Positions 1 to 12,687 of a DNA stretch of 64,000 nucleotides are shown here, piece after piece. The stretch's first letter is position 1. Every line of letters starts with the position of its first letter. A program made the translations under genes and the position numbers. A model generated the notes under the pieces. The model saw nothing but the letters and a program-made list of their open reading frames with translations. It searched no databases and was not told where the DNA came from. The stretch spans positions 189,943,147 through 190,007,146 of the forward strand of contig CM060953.1 of the NCBI GenBank assembly GCA_030765055.1. The letters are read 5' to 3'. The stretch comes from Mantis religiosa (lineage: Eukaryota; Arthropoda; Insecta; Mantodea; Mantidae).

Positions 1-265
1 CTGTAGCCCGTCCAAATAGTACTCGGCGTCTTTCAACGTAGTCTCCTTGTAACTCTACACACTTCTCCCATCGATGCTCTCATCTCTGTAACCCGTCCAA
101 ATAGTACTCGACATTTTTCAACATAGTCTCCTTGTAACTCTACACACTTCTGCCAGCGATGCTCTCATCTATGTAACCCGTCCAAATAGTACTCGACATT
201 TTTCAACATAGTCTCCTTGTAACTCTACACACTTCTCCCTACTATGTTCCCATCTCTGTAACCCG
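1..265 (-). repeat. 85-bp tandem repeat in mariner C-terminal coding end
   Basis: The motif CTGTAACCCGTCCAAATAGT recurs at 1, 86, 171 and 256, an exact 85-bp period. The unit is the segment that encodes the end of the M1 transposase (RWEHSREKCVELQGDYVEK). Because 85 is not a multiple of three, each unit shifts frame. The array may continue left of the window. Confidence 0.85.
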
Positions 266-1408
266 TTCAGATAGTACTCGGCGTTTTTCTCTGTAAAATA
301 ATTGTTAACGAAAGTGATTGTCTCTTCATTTGACGAAAATCTCTGTCCTCCGAGCGGAATTTTCTGATGAGGGAACAAAGAGATGTCGCTTGGTGCTAGA
401 TTTGGTGAGTCAAGCAATTCAAACCGTAATTCATGGATTTTCGTCATTGCAACCGCTGAGGTGTGAGACGGTACGTTGTCTTGTTGAAACAGAATTTTAT
501 TTTAGCAAATGTGGTCGTTTTTCTGAAAATTCTGCCTTCAGCTTGTCAATTAATGATGGGCAGTATGCTCCTGTAATGGTCTTTCCTTTTTGAAGAAATT
601 CGATTTAAGGAACTCCACGATTATCCGATAAAATAGTCGACATCGCTTTCCCAGTCGAAATAAAAACACTTTTTGCTGTTTTTGTAGCTGGTTCTCCCTT
701 TGCAGTCCATTTGTTTGACTGTAATTTTTTTCGGACGTACAATAGTGTATCCAAGTTTCATCTACAGTAATTAATCGGTGCCAGAATTTGGATTTATTGC
801 GCCTAAACTGCGCCAACAGAGCGTTGGAAACCTTCATTCGAACACGCTTTTGGTTTAACGTGAGAAAACGTGGCAGCCAACGCGCGGACAGCTTTCTCAT
901 GTCCAAATGTTGATTTAGTACGTGACAAACACGTTCTTTTGACATGTTCATAGTCCTTGCTATTTCTCTCACTTTAATTCGGCGGTTGTCTAGCACCATT
1001 TGGTGAACTTTGGCAATGTTTACGTCGGTAGTTGCAGATTTTTAAGTCCCGGACGTTCATCGTCTCCCAAGCTCTTACAGTCAAGTTTAATTCAGCTGCC
1101 CAAAATTTCACTGTGGTAAATGATGGTGCAGAGTCCGCATACACAGAATCCAACACATCTTTGATTTGCGTAAGCGTCTTGGCTTTCAAAAACAAATATT
1201 TAACGACAGCTCGATACTCGATTTTGTCCATTTTCTTAAAAACACTCACATCAACTCACTCAATCAACTGTTACATAACAACTGAGCGTGCAAAATGACA
1301 AACTTTGGTGCGTAACTGTAAACAGATGAGCAAGGCAATTCAGTAGGTTTTATTTACGAGTGCTGCCATCTATATGTTGTAGTCGGAAATTTTTCAGACA
1401 CCCTCGTA
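1..1408 (-). mobile_element. Decayed mariner transposon, family M1, copy 1
   Basis: A Tc1/mariner-superfamily DNA transposon read on the minus strand. The right terminal repeat (minus strand CGAGGGTGTCTGAAAAATTT, ending at a TA near 1407-1410) matches the terminus of the copy at 28243. The transposase would start at 1231 (MDKIEYRAV) and shows the N-terminal helix-turn-helix, then REIARTMNMSKERVCHVLNQ, the first catalytic Asp in TVDETW, the second in FQQDN.PSHTS and the third in LAPSD. The reading frame is broken by several indels, so it is a pseudogene. The left end runs off the window through a short tandem repeat. Only 30 residues separate the second and third Asp, against 34 in typical mariners. 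Confidence 0.9.
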
Positions 1409-1410
1409 TA

Positions 1411-2464
1411 TTCATATTTTTCTCACAATAAAGACAAAGTTTATTCTCGAATCGCCTATTATTTCCGTACATAGAATTGTGTCAGATGAATAAACAAAAT
1501 GACACAAGTGTTACAACAAGCAAAAGAATGTTGTAAACAAGAAACAATTTAGATAGGTAGAGCTACGCTGAACGCTCTATTGTTGGTATGCTCCAATCGT
1601 GGGTTCTTAACAAGATTCTTTTCAATGCCGATGTTTCCCAAGGCACGTTTTATACCAGTAATAATATTTTACTGGTACTATTTTTATTTGGTATGATGTT
1701 TGCTCGGTCAGTAGTAATGATAGTGTAAGTATTAGCAGTAAGTAATAATCTTTTTTATTATGTGAGTAAAAAATGTCTCCGTATTAATACACAAACTTCT
1801 GCTTAACGATTTGTCCTTAATCACAAAAACTATGTAGGTGTTTTGGTTTTCTTTATTTATTTACTTTTACCTCATGGCCTCACTTGGTTTCTGCGCCTGC
1901 CTCGACACCATTCTAGCAAACCTATATCCTGTATTCTATCAGTTTACTTCCTATTTATTTTGTAATGTACGTATGTCTTGTAGAAAAGCATTCTCTGTGT
2001 GTGTCAATTAGAACTAGATTATTCTGATAGACAAAATAAGGTTTATATAAATTTGTAATATATAGTACATTGTAATAATAAAATTTTAGTATTAAATATT
2101 AAACCTATATTATTCCTCTCACATTACCTGGTAACATAGTAACTATCTGCCAACCCGGGGCATATTAATTCATATGCAAAGTGGATTACCTCGATTTAAT
2201 TAGCGTCCTGCTATTATTACTTAATTATATATAACAAAAGAAGTACGTCTTCTACGATGTGGGGCCTCAGGTCTTCAACACCATTAACATTCTCTGCAGT
2301 TGAAGCTACATTCTCCTCATTTTAAGCGCCATGAGGTTTTACTAAATCGCCAAATCTGGGACATGCTCATTCCTACCTTCCGAATGATGTGTAACTCTTG
2401 TAATTCTTCATTTACACATACATTTACCCCAGTACTATGCTGGAAAGACTAGTTCAAATACACG
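1411..2464. other. AT-rich stretch without recognised gene
   Basis: I see no coding region with family resemblance, no RNA gene and no clear terminal repeat here. The sequence is AT-rich and uneventful until the SINE head near 2465. Confidence 0.6.
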
Positions 2465-2565
2465 TCTCTGCAGGTAAGCAATAGCATGTCTACCACACCC
2501 TGAAAAGGCTCCGAGTTCGTATCTCTCAGGGTGAGTTATATGCATAAAGTATTCCCCAAGGTTTA
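2465..2565 (+). repeat. tRNA-derived SINE head (family S1) at start of large array
   Basis: The stretch with AGCATGTCTACC and a B-box-like GAGTTCGTATCTC, followed by CAGGGTGAGTTA, matches the tRNA-like head of full S1 SINEs at 11890, 27899, 40042 and 41604(minus). It is diverged, but sits immediately before the first 108-bp unit, exactly where the SINE head should be relative to the SINE tail. Confidence 0.7.
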
Positions 2566-5500
2566 ACCTCATCCTTTAAGATGAATGTTTGGTAACTCTA
2601 AGCTCTATGCACCCCAGAGTCATTTCAACATCATTTCAGTCATCGTCCGATATGACTTAACGTTGGAGGTTTTCCCTTATCCTCAAAGATGAAAGTCTGG
2701 TAACTCTAAGCTCCATGTAATCTGTACTCATTTGAACATCATTTCATACATCGTCTGATATGACTTAACGTTGGAGGTTTTCCCTTATCCTCAAAGATGA
2801 ATGTCTGGTAACTCTATGCTCCATGTAATCTGTACTCATTTGAATATCATTTAATTTACCGTCCGATATGACTTAACGTTGGAGGTATTCCCTTATCCTG
2901 ACAGATGAATGTCTGGTAACTCTAAGCTCTATGTACCTTGTACTCATTTGAACATCATTTCATTCAACGTCCGATATGACTTATCGTTGGAGGTATTCCA
3001 TTATACTGAAAGATGAATGTCTGGTAACTCTATGCTCCATGTACCCTGTACTCATTTGAACATCATTTCATTCATCGTCCGATATGACTTAACGTTGGAG
3101 GTTTTCTCTTATCCTGAAAGATGAATATCTGGTAGCTCTAAGCTCTATGTACCCTGTACTCATTTGGACATCATTTCATTCATCGTCTGATATGACTTTA
3201 CGTTGGAGGTCTTCTCTTATTCTGAAAGATGAATGTCTGGTAACTATAAGCTCTATGTACCCTGTACTCATTTGAACATCATTTCATTCATCGTCCGATA
3301 TGACTTAACGTTGGAGGTTTTCTCTTATCCTGAAAGATGAATATCTGGTAGCTCTAAGCTCTATGTACCCTGTACTCATTTGAATATCATTTCATTCATC
3401 GTCCGATATGACTTAACGTTGGAGGTTTTCCCTTATCCTGAAAGATGAATGTCTGGTAACTCTAAGCTCTATGTACTCTGTACTCATTTGAATATCATTT
3501 CATTCATCGTCCGATATGACTTAACGTTGGAGGTTTTCCCTTATCCTGAAAGATGAATGTCTGGTAACTCTAAGCTCTATGTACCCTGTACTCATTTGAA
3601 CATCATTTCATTCATCGTCTGATATGACTTAACGTTGGAGGTTTTCTCTTATCCTGAAAGATGAATGTCTGGTAACTCTAAGCTCTATGTACCCTGTACT
3701 CATTTGAATATCATTTCATTCATCGTCCGATATGACTTAACGTTGGAGGTTTTCTCTTATCCTGAAAGATGAATGTCTGGTAACTCTAAGCTCTATGTAC
3801 CCTGTACTCATTTGAACATCATTTCATTCATCGTCCGATATCACTTAACGTTGGAGGTTTTCCCTTATCCTGAAAGATGAATGTCTGGTAACTCTAAGCT
3901 CTATGTACTCTGTACTCATTTGAACATCATTTCATTCATCGTCCGATATGACTTAACGTTGGAGGTTTTCTCTTATCCTGAAAGATGAATGTCTGGTAAC
4001 TCTTAAGCTCTATGTACCCTGTACTCATTTGAACATCATTTCATTCATCGTCCGATATGACTTTACGTTGGAGGTTTTCTCTTATCCTGAAAGATGAATG
4101 TCTGGTAACTCTAAGCTCTATATACCCTGTACTCATTTGAACATCATTTCATTCATCGTCCGATATGACTTAGTGTTGGAGGTTTTCTCTTATCCTGAAA
4201 GATGAATGTCTGGTAGCTCTAAGCTCTAGGTACCCTGTACTCATTTGAATATCATTTCAATCATCGTCCGATATGACTTAACGTTGGAGGTTTTCCCTTA
4301 TCCTGAAAGATGAATTTCTGGTAACTCTAAGCTCTATGTACTCTGTACTCATTTGAATAGCATTTCATTCATCGTCCGATATGACTTAACGTTGGAGGTT
4401 TTCCCTTATCCTGAAAGATGAATGTCTGGTAACTCTAAGCTCTATGTACCCTGTACTCATTTGGACATCATTTCATTCATCGTCTGATATGACTTAACGT
4501 TGGAGGTTTTCTCTTATCCTGAAAGATGAATGTCTGGTAACTCTAAGCTCTATGTACCCTGTACTCATTTGAATATCATTTCATTCATCGTCCGATATGA
4601 CTTAACGTTGGAGGTTTTCTCTTATCCTGAAAGATGAATGTCTGGTAACTCTAAGCTCTATGTACCCTGTACTCATTTGAACATCATTTCATTCATCGTC
4701 CGATATCACTTAACGTTGGAGGTTTTCCCTTATCCTGAAAGATGAATGTCTGGTAACTCTAAGCTCTATATACCCTGTACTCATTTGAACATCATTTCAT
4801 TCATCGTCCGATATGACTTAGCGTTGGAGGTTTTCCCTTATCCTGAAAGATGAATGTCTGGTAACTCTGAGCTCCATGTACCCTGTACTCATTTGAACAT
4901 CATTTCATTCATCGTCCGATATTACTTAACGTTGGAGGTTTTCCCTCATCCTGAAAGACGAATGTCTGGTAACCCTAAGCTCTATGTACCCTGTACTCAT
5001 TTGAACATCATTTCATTCATCCTCCGATATGACAACGTTGGAGTTTTCTCTTATCCTGAAAGATGAATGTCTGGTAACTCTAAGCTCTATGTACCCAGTA
5101 CTCATTTGAACATCATTTCATTCATCGTCCGATATTACTTAACGTTGGAGGTTTTCCCTCATCCTGAAAGACGAATGTCTGGTAACCCTAAGCTCTATGT
5201 ACCCTGTACTCATTTGAACATCATTTCATTCATCCTCCGATATGACAACGTTGGAGTTTTCTCTTATCCTGAAAGATTAATGTCTGGTAGCTCTAAGCTC
5301 TATGTACCCTGTACTCATTTGAACATCATTTCATTCATCGTCCGATATGACTTAACGTTGGAGGTTTTCCCTTATCCTGAAAGATGAATGTCTGGTAACT
5401 CTAAGCTCTATGTACCTTGTACTCATTTGAACATCATTTCATTCATCGTCTGATATGACTTAACGTTGGAGGTTTTCCCTTATCGTGAAAGATGAATGTC

Positions 5501-8500
5501 TGGTAGCTCTAAGCTCTATGTACCCTGTACTCATTTGAACATCATTTCATTCATCGTCCGATATGACTTAACGTTGGAGGTTTTCCCTTATCCTGAAAGA
5601 TGAATGTCTGGTAACTCTAAGCTCTATGTATCCTGTACTCATTTGAACATCATTTCATTCATCGTCCGATATAACTTAACGTTGGAGGTTTTCCCTTATC
5701 CTGAAAGATGAATGTCTGGTAACTCTAAGCTCTATATACCCTGTACTCATTTGAACATCATTTCATTCATCGTCCGATATGACTTAACGTTGGAGGTTTT
5801 CTCTTATCCTGAAAGATGAATGTCTGGTAACTCTAAGCTCTATGTACCTTGTACTCATTTGAACATCATTTCATTCATCGTCCGATATGACTTAACGTTG
5901 GAGGTTTTCCCTTATCCTGAATGATGAATGTCTGGTAACTCTAACCTCTATGTACTCTGTACTCATTTGAACATCATTTCATTCATCGTCCGATATGACT
6001 TAACGTTGGAGGTTTTCCCTTATCCTGAATGATGAATGTCTGGTAACTCTAAGCTCTATGTACTCTGTACTCATTTGAACACCATTTCATTCATCGTCCG
6101 ATATGACAACGTTGGAGGTTTTCCCTTATCCTGAATGATGAATGTCTGGTAACTCTAAGCTCTATGTACCCTGTACTCATTTGAACATCATTTCATTCAT
6201 CGTCCGATATGACTTAACGTTGGAGGTTTTCTCTTATCCTGAAAGACGAATGTCTGGTAACTCTAAGCCCTATGTACCCTGTACTCATTTGAACATCATT
6301 TCATTCATCGTCCGATATGACTTAACGTTGGAGGTTTTCTCTTATCCTGAAAGATGAATGTCTGGTAACTCTAAGCTCTATGTACCCTGTACTCATTTGA
6401 ACATCATTTCATTCATCGTCCGATATGACTTAACGTTGGAGGTTTTCTCTTATCCTGAAAGATGAATGTCTGGTAACTCTAAGCTCTATGTACCCTGTAC
6501 TCATTTGAACATCATTTCATTCATCGTCCGATATGACTTAAAGTTGGAGGTTTTCTCTTATCCTGAAACATGAATGTCTGGTAACTCTAAGCTCTATGTA
6601 CCCTGTACTCATTTGAACATCATTTCATTCATCGTCCGATATGACTTAACGTTGGAGGTTTTCTCTTATCCTGAAAGATGAATGTCTGGTAACCCTAAGC
6701 TCTATGTACACTGTACTCATTTGAGCATCATTTCATTCATCGTCCGATATGACTTAACGTTGGAGGTTTTCTCTTATCCTGAAAGACGAATGTCTGGTAA
6801 CTCTAAGCTCTATGTACCCTGTACTCATTTGAACATCATTTCATTCATCGTCCGATATGACTTAACGTTGGAGGTTTTCTCTTATCCTGAAAGATGAATG
6901 TCTGGTAACTCTAAGCTCTATGTACCCTGTACTCATTTGAACATCATTTCATTCATCGTCTGATATGACTTAACGTTGGAGGTTTTCTCTCATCCTGAAA
7001 CATGAATGTCTGGTAACTCTAAGCTCTATGTACCCTGTACTCATTTGAACATCATTTCATTCATCGTCCGATATGACTTATCGTTGGAGGTTTTCTCTTA
7101 TCCTGAAAGATGAATGTCTGGTAACCCTAAGCTCTATGTACACTGTACTCATTTGAGCATCATTTCATTCATCGTCCGATATGACTTAACGTTGGAGGTT
7201 TTCTCTTATCCTGAAAGACGAATGTCTGGTAACTCTAAGCTCTATGTACCCTGTACTCATTTGAACATCATTTCATTCATCGTCCGATATGACTTAACGT
7301 TGGAGGTTTTCTCTTATCCTGAAAGATGAATGTCTGGTAACTCTAAGCTCTATGTACTCTGTACTCATTTGAATATCATTTCATTCATCGTCCGATATGA
7401 CTTAACGTTGGAGGTTTTCCCTTATCCTGAAAGATGAATGTCTGGTAACTCTAAGCTCTATGTACCCTGTACTCATTTGAACATCATTTCATTCATCGTC
7501 TGATATGACTTAACGTTGGAGGTTTTCTCTTATCCTGAAAGATGAATGTCTGGTAACTCTAAGCTCTATGTACCCTGTACTCATTTGAATATCATTTCAT
7601 TCATCGTCCGATATGACTTAACGTTGGAGGTTTTCTCTTATCCTGAAAGATGAATGTCTGGTAACTCTAAGCTCTATGTACCCTGTACTCATTTGAACAT
7701 CATTTCATTCATCGTCCGATATCACTTAACGTTGGAGGTTTTCCCTTATCCTGAAAGATGAATGTCTGGTAACTCTAAGCTCTATGTACTCTGTACTCAT
7801 TTGAACATCATTTCATTCATCGTCCGATATGACTTAACGTTGGAGGTTTTCTCTTATCCTGAAAGATGAATGTCTGGTAACTCTTAAGCTCTATGTACCC
7901 TGTACTCATTTGAACATCATTTCATTCATCGTCCGATATGACTTTACGTTGGAGGTTTTCTCTTATCCTGAAAGATGAATGTCTGGTAACTCTAAGCTCT
8001 ATATACCCTGTACTCATTTGAACATCATTTCATTCATCGTCCGATATGACTTAGTGTTGGAGGTTTTCTCTTATCCTGAAAGATGAATGTCTGGTAGCTC
8101 TAAGCTCTAGGTACCCTGTACTCATTTGAATATCATTTCAATCATCGTCCGATATGACTTAACGTTGGAGGTTTTCCCTTATCCTGAAAGATGAATTTCT
8201 GGTAACTCTAAGCTCTATGTACTCTGTACTCATTTGAATAGCATTTCATTCATCGTCCGATATGACTTAACGTTGGAGGTTTTCCCTTATCCTGAAAGAT
8301 GAATGTCTGGTAACTCTAAGCTCTATGTACCCTGTACTCATTTGGACATCATTTCATTCATCGTCTGATATGACTTAACGTTGGAGGTTTTCTCTTATCC
8401 TGAAAGATGAATGTCTGGTAACTCTAAGCTCTATGTACCCTGTACTCATTTGAATATCATTTCATTCATCGTCCGATATGACTTAACGTTGGAGGTTTTC

Positions 8501-11500
8501 TCTTATCCTGAAAGATGAATGTCTGGTAACTCTAAGCTCTATGTACCCTGTACTCATTTGAACATCATTTCATTCATCGTCCGATATCACTTAACGTTGG
8601 AGGTTTTCCCTTATCCTGAAAGATGAATGTCTGGTAACTCTAAGCTCTATATACCCTGTACTCATTTGAACATCATTTCATTCATCGTCCGATATGACTT
8701 AGCGTTGGAGGTTTTCCCTTATCCTGAAAGATGAATGTCTGGTAACTCTGAGCTCCATGTACCCTGTACTCATTTGAACATCATTTCATTCATCGTCCGA
8801 TATTACTTAACGTTGGAGGTTTTCCCTCATCCTGAAAGACGAATGTCTGGTAACCCTAAGCTCTATGTACCCTGTACTCATTTGAACATCATTTCATTCA
8901 TCCTCCGATATGACAACGTTGGAGTTTTCTCTTATCCTGAAAGATGAATGTCTGGTAACTCTAAGCTCTATGTACCCAGTACTCATTTGAACATCATTTC
9001 ATTCATCGTCCGATATTACTTAACGTTGGAGGTTTTCCCTCATCCTGAAAGACGAATGTCTGGTAACCCTAAGCTCTATGTACCCTGTACTCATTTGAAC
9101 ATCATTTCATTCATCCTCCGATATGACAACGTTGGAGTTTTCTCTTATCCTGAAAGATTAATGTCTGGTAGCTCTAAGCTCTATGTACCCTGTACTCATT
9201 TGAACATCATTTCATTCATCGTCCGATATGACTTAACGTTGGAGGTTTTCCCTTATCCTGAAAGATGAATGTCTGGTAACTCTAAGCTCTATGTACCTTG
9301 TACTCATTTGAACATCATTTCATTCATCGTCTGATATGACTTAACGTTGGAGGTTTTCCCTTATCGTGAAAGATGAATGTCTGGTAGCTCTAAGCTCTAT
9401 GTACCCTGTACTCATTTGAACATCATTTCATTCATCGTCCGATATGACTTAACGTTGGAGGTTTTCCCTTATCCTGAAAGATGAATGTCTGGTAACTCTA
9501 AGCTCTATGTATCCTGTACTCATTTGAACATCATTTCATTCATCGTCCGATATAACTTAACGTTGGAGGTTTTCCCTTATCCTGAAAGATGAATGTCTGG
9601 TAACTCTAAGCTCTATATACCCTGTACTCATTTGAACATCATTTCATTCATCGTCCGATATGACTTAACGTTGGAGGTTTTCTCTTATCCTGAAAGATGA
9701 ATGTCTGGTAACTCTAAGCTCTATGTACCTTGTACTCATTTGAACATCATTTCATTCATCGTCCGATATGACTTAACGTTGGAGGTTTTCCCTTATCCTG
9801 AATGATGAATGTCTGGTAACTCTAACCTCTATGTACTCTGTACTCATTTGAACATCATTTCATTCATCGTCCGATATGACTTAACGTTGGAGGTTTTCCC
9901 TTATCCTGAATGATGAATGTCTGGTAACTCTAAGCTCTATGTACTCTGTACTCATTTGAACACCATTTCATTCATCGTCCGATATGACAACGTTGGAGGT
10001 TTTCCCTTATCCTGAATGATGAATGTCTGGTAACTCTAAGCTCTATGTACCCTGTACTCATTTGAACATCATTTCATTCATCGTCCGATATGACTTAACG
10101 TTGGAGGTTTTCTCTTATCCTGAAAGACGAATGTCTGGTAACTCTAAGCTCTATGTACCCTGTACTCATTTGAACATCATTTCATTCATCGTCCGATATG
10201 ACTTAACGTTGGAGGTTTTCTCTTATCCTGAAAGATGAATGTCTGGTAACTCTAAGCTCTATGTACCCTGTACTCATTTGAACATCATTTCATTCATCGT
10301 CCGATATGACTTAAAGTTGGAGGTTTTCTCTTATCCTGAAACATGAATGTCTGGTAACTCTAAGCTCTATGTACCCTGTACTCATTTGAACATCATTTCA
10401 TTCATCGTCCGATATGACTTAACGTTGGAGGTTTTCTCTTATCCTGAAAGATGAATGTCTGGTAACCCTAAGCTCTATGTACACTGTACTCATTTGAGCA
10501 TCATTTCATTCATCGTCCGATATGACTTAACGTTGGAGGTTTTCTCTTATCCTGAAAGACGAATGTCTGGTAACTCTAAGCTCTATGTACCCTGTACTCA
10601 TTTGAACATCATTTCATTCATCGTCCGATATGACTTAACGTTGGAGGTTTTCTCTTATCCTGAAAGATGAATGTCTGGTAACTCTAAGCTCTATGTACCC
10701 TGTACTCATTTGAACATCACTTCATTCATCGTCTGATATGACTTAACGTTGGAGGTTTTCTCTCATCCTGAAACATGAATGTCTGGTAACTCTAAGCTCT
10801 ATGTACCCTGTACTCATTTGAACATCATTTCATTCATCGTCCGATATGACTTAACGTTGGAGGTTTTCTCTTATCCTGAAAGATGAATGTCTGGTAACCC
10901 TAAGCTCTATGTACACTGTACTCATTTGAGCATCATTTCATTCATCGTCCGATATGACTTAACGTTGGAGGTTTTCTCTTATCCTGAAAGACGAATGTCT
11001 GGTAACTCTAAGCTCTATGTACCCTGTACTCATTTGAACATCATTTCATTCATCGTCCGATATGACTTAACGTTGGAGGTTTTCTCTTATCCTGAAAGAT
11101 GAATGTCTGGTAACTCTAAGCTCTATGTACCCTGTACTCATTTGAACATCATTTCATTCATCGTCTGATATGACTTAACGTTGGAGGTTTTCTCTCATCC
11201 TGAAAGACGAATGTCTGGTAACTCTAAGCTCTATGTACCCTGTACTCATCTGAACATCATTTCATTCATCGTCTGATATGACTTAACGTTGGAGGTTTTC
11301 TCTCATCCTGAAAGATGAATGTCTGGTAACCCTAAGCTCTATGTACCCTGTACTCATTTGAACATCATTTCATTCATCGTCTGATATGACTTAACGTTGG
11401 AGGTTTTCTCTCATCCTGAAAGACGAATGTCTGGTAACTCTAAGCTCTATGTACCCTGTACTCATTTGAACATCATTTCATTCATCGTCTGATATGACTT

Positions 11501-11778
11501 AACGTTGTAGGTTTTCTCTCATCCTGAAAGATGAATGTCTGGTAACCCTAAGCTCTATGTACCCTGTACTCATTTGAACATCATTTCATTCATCGTCTGA
11601 TATGACTTAACGTTGGAGGTTTTCTCTCATCCTGAAAGACGAATTTCTGGTAACTCTAAGCTCTATGTACCCTGTACTCATTTGAACATCATTTTTTCAT
11701 CGTCTGATATGACTTAACGTTGGAGGTTTTCTCTCATCCTGAAAGACGAATGTCTGGTAACTCTAAGCTCTATGTACT
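2560..11778 (+). repeat. 108-bp tandem array 1 (SINE-tail satellite), about 85 units
   Basis: Head-to-tail units of 108 bp, each running through CTTATCCTGAAAGATGAATG, TCTGGTAACTCTAAGCTC, CATTTGAACATCATTTCATT and CCGATATGACTTAACGTTGG. The unit equals the tail of the tRNA-derived S1 SINE found intact elsewhere in this window. Left-end units are more diverged; interior and right-end units are near identical, as expected from unequal exchange. Short-unit variants (for example GATATGACAACGTTGG at about 5025, 5240, 8906 and 9122) mark a higher-order duplication. The frame stays open through units where the usual TGA is CGA, giving short MSGN... ORFs that I do not regard as genes. Confidence 0.95.
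3435..11102 (+). repeat. Higher-order tandem duplication (about 3.88 kb x2) inside array 1
   Basis: Distinctive unit variants at 4854, 5067 and 6142 recur at 8735, 8948 and 10023, an offset of 3881 bp. Past that point the second copy lacks one 108-bp unit, so 6682 and 7114 pair with 10455 and 10887 at an offset of 3773. Few substitutions separate the copies (for example AAGCCCTATG near 6266 against AAGCTCTATG near 10147), so the duplication is recent. Confidence 0.85.
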
Positions 11779-11889
11779 GTGGTTTTACTTAAGAAACATT
11801 TCACCGTTTACGTCGTCCGATGAGACTTACTGTTACTGTTCCAGCTTTCTACAAAAATGTAGTAGACTTTGTTTATACAAGAAACTGTA

Positions 11890-12100
11890 GCCCGCCTCGA
11901 TACCGTAGATGGTAGCATGTCTGCCTCACGTTCAAGGGGTCCCGACTGCGAATCTCGGTCAGGGTGAGTTGCCTTGATGAGGCCCTTTTCGGCGTTTCCC
12001 TTATCCAAAAAGATGAATGTCGAGTAACTCTAAGCTTCATGGAACTGGGCCCATTTTACCATCATTCATCCCATTCATCTTCCGATATGACTTAAAAAAG
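11890..12100 (+). repeat. Full-length tRNA-derived SINE, family S1
   Basis: It starts GCCCGCCTCGATACCGTAGA, has an A-box-like region (TAGATGGTAGCATG) and a B-box-like GACTGCGAATCTCGG, then the tail GTTTCCCTTATCC ... GATATGACTTAA that equals one satellite unit. It lies about 110 bp beyond the right edge of array 1. Confidence 0.85.
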
Positions 12101-12687
12101 GTTAAAGGGCGTATATTACAAAATTGTAATAGATACAGCAACTGTGCCTTATGAAAGCAACATTAAATAAATTTTAAAAGGGAAAATATGGTTTATTTGT
12201 ACGCTTTGAGCGTTAGCATAACGCTGGAATTAATGCAATTTCAAAAACTAGTTCTCGGAATAGATGAATACTCCAACAGAACTATTTTTCCAGGTTTTAT
12301 ACACCAAGCGTAGTCATTTAGAATGAAATTAGGCCTACTATGTTAGGAGGTGGGACACTTTTAAGCCTTGGGAATGACTTTCCGCAAACCACAGAGTCGG
12401 TAATGAAATTCCATATCGCCAGAAAGGCTTACCGTATCATGTTTTATCTCTCGTAGAAGTCCGGTTTAATTTATTCTGACACAAAAAGGAAAACGTGGGG
12501 GCTTGCCAGAGGAACTTCTCCAACAACTTGTGTACAAAACCTAAAAAAACAACAAATGGGCAGAGAAAAAGCACGTTTCATGCTTTCAAAGAGGTCAGTG
12601 TAGTATATTCCACAGAAAATGGACAACGTTAAGATTCTGGCCTCTGCTACGTTTCGTCTGGAATAATGGCAATGCTGTACCTTTATA
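12101..12687. other. No recognised gene
   Basis: AT-rich single-copy-looking sequence. An 81-residue minus-strand open frame near 12471-12716 shows no domain I recognise and overlaps the terminus of the following mariner, so I do not call it. Confidence 0.5.

Noticed and set aside
4854..11102. Open frames of 70-106 residues beginning MSGNSKLYVPCTH inside array 1
   Set aside because: They follow from a 108-bp (36-codon) repeat, where a TGA changed to CGA lets the frame run into the next unit. They start and stop at unit boundaries and carry no domain.
2560..11778. CRISPR-like regular repeats
   Set aside because: Units are contiguous 108-bp copies without unique spacers, in a eukaryotic, transposon-rich setting.
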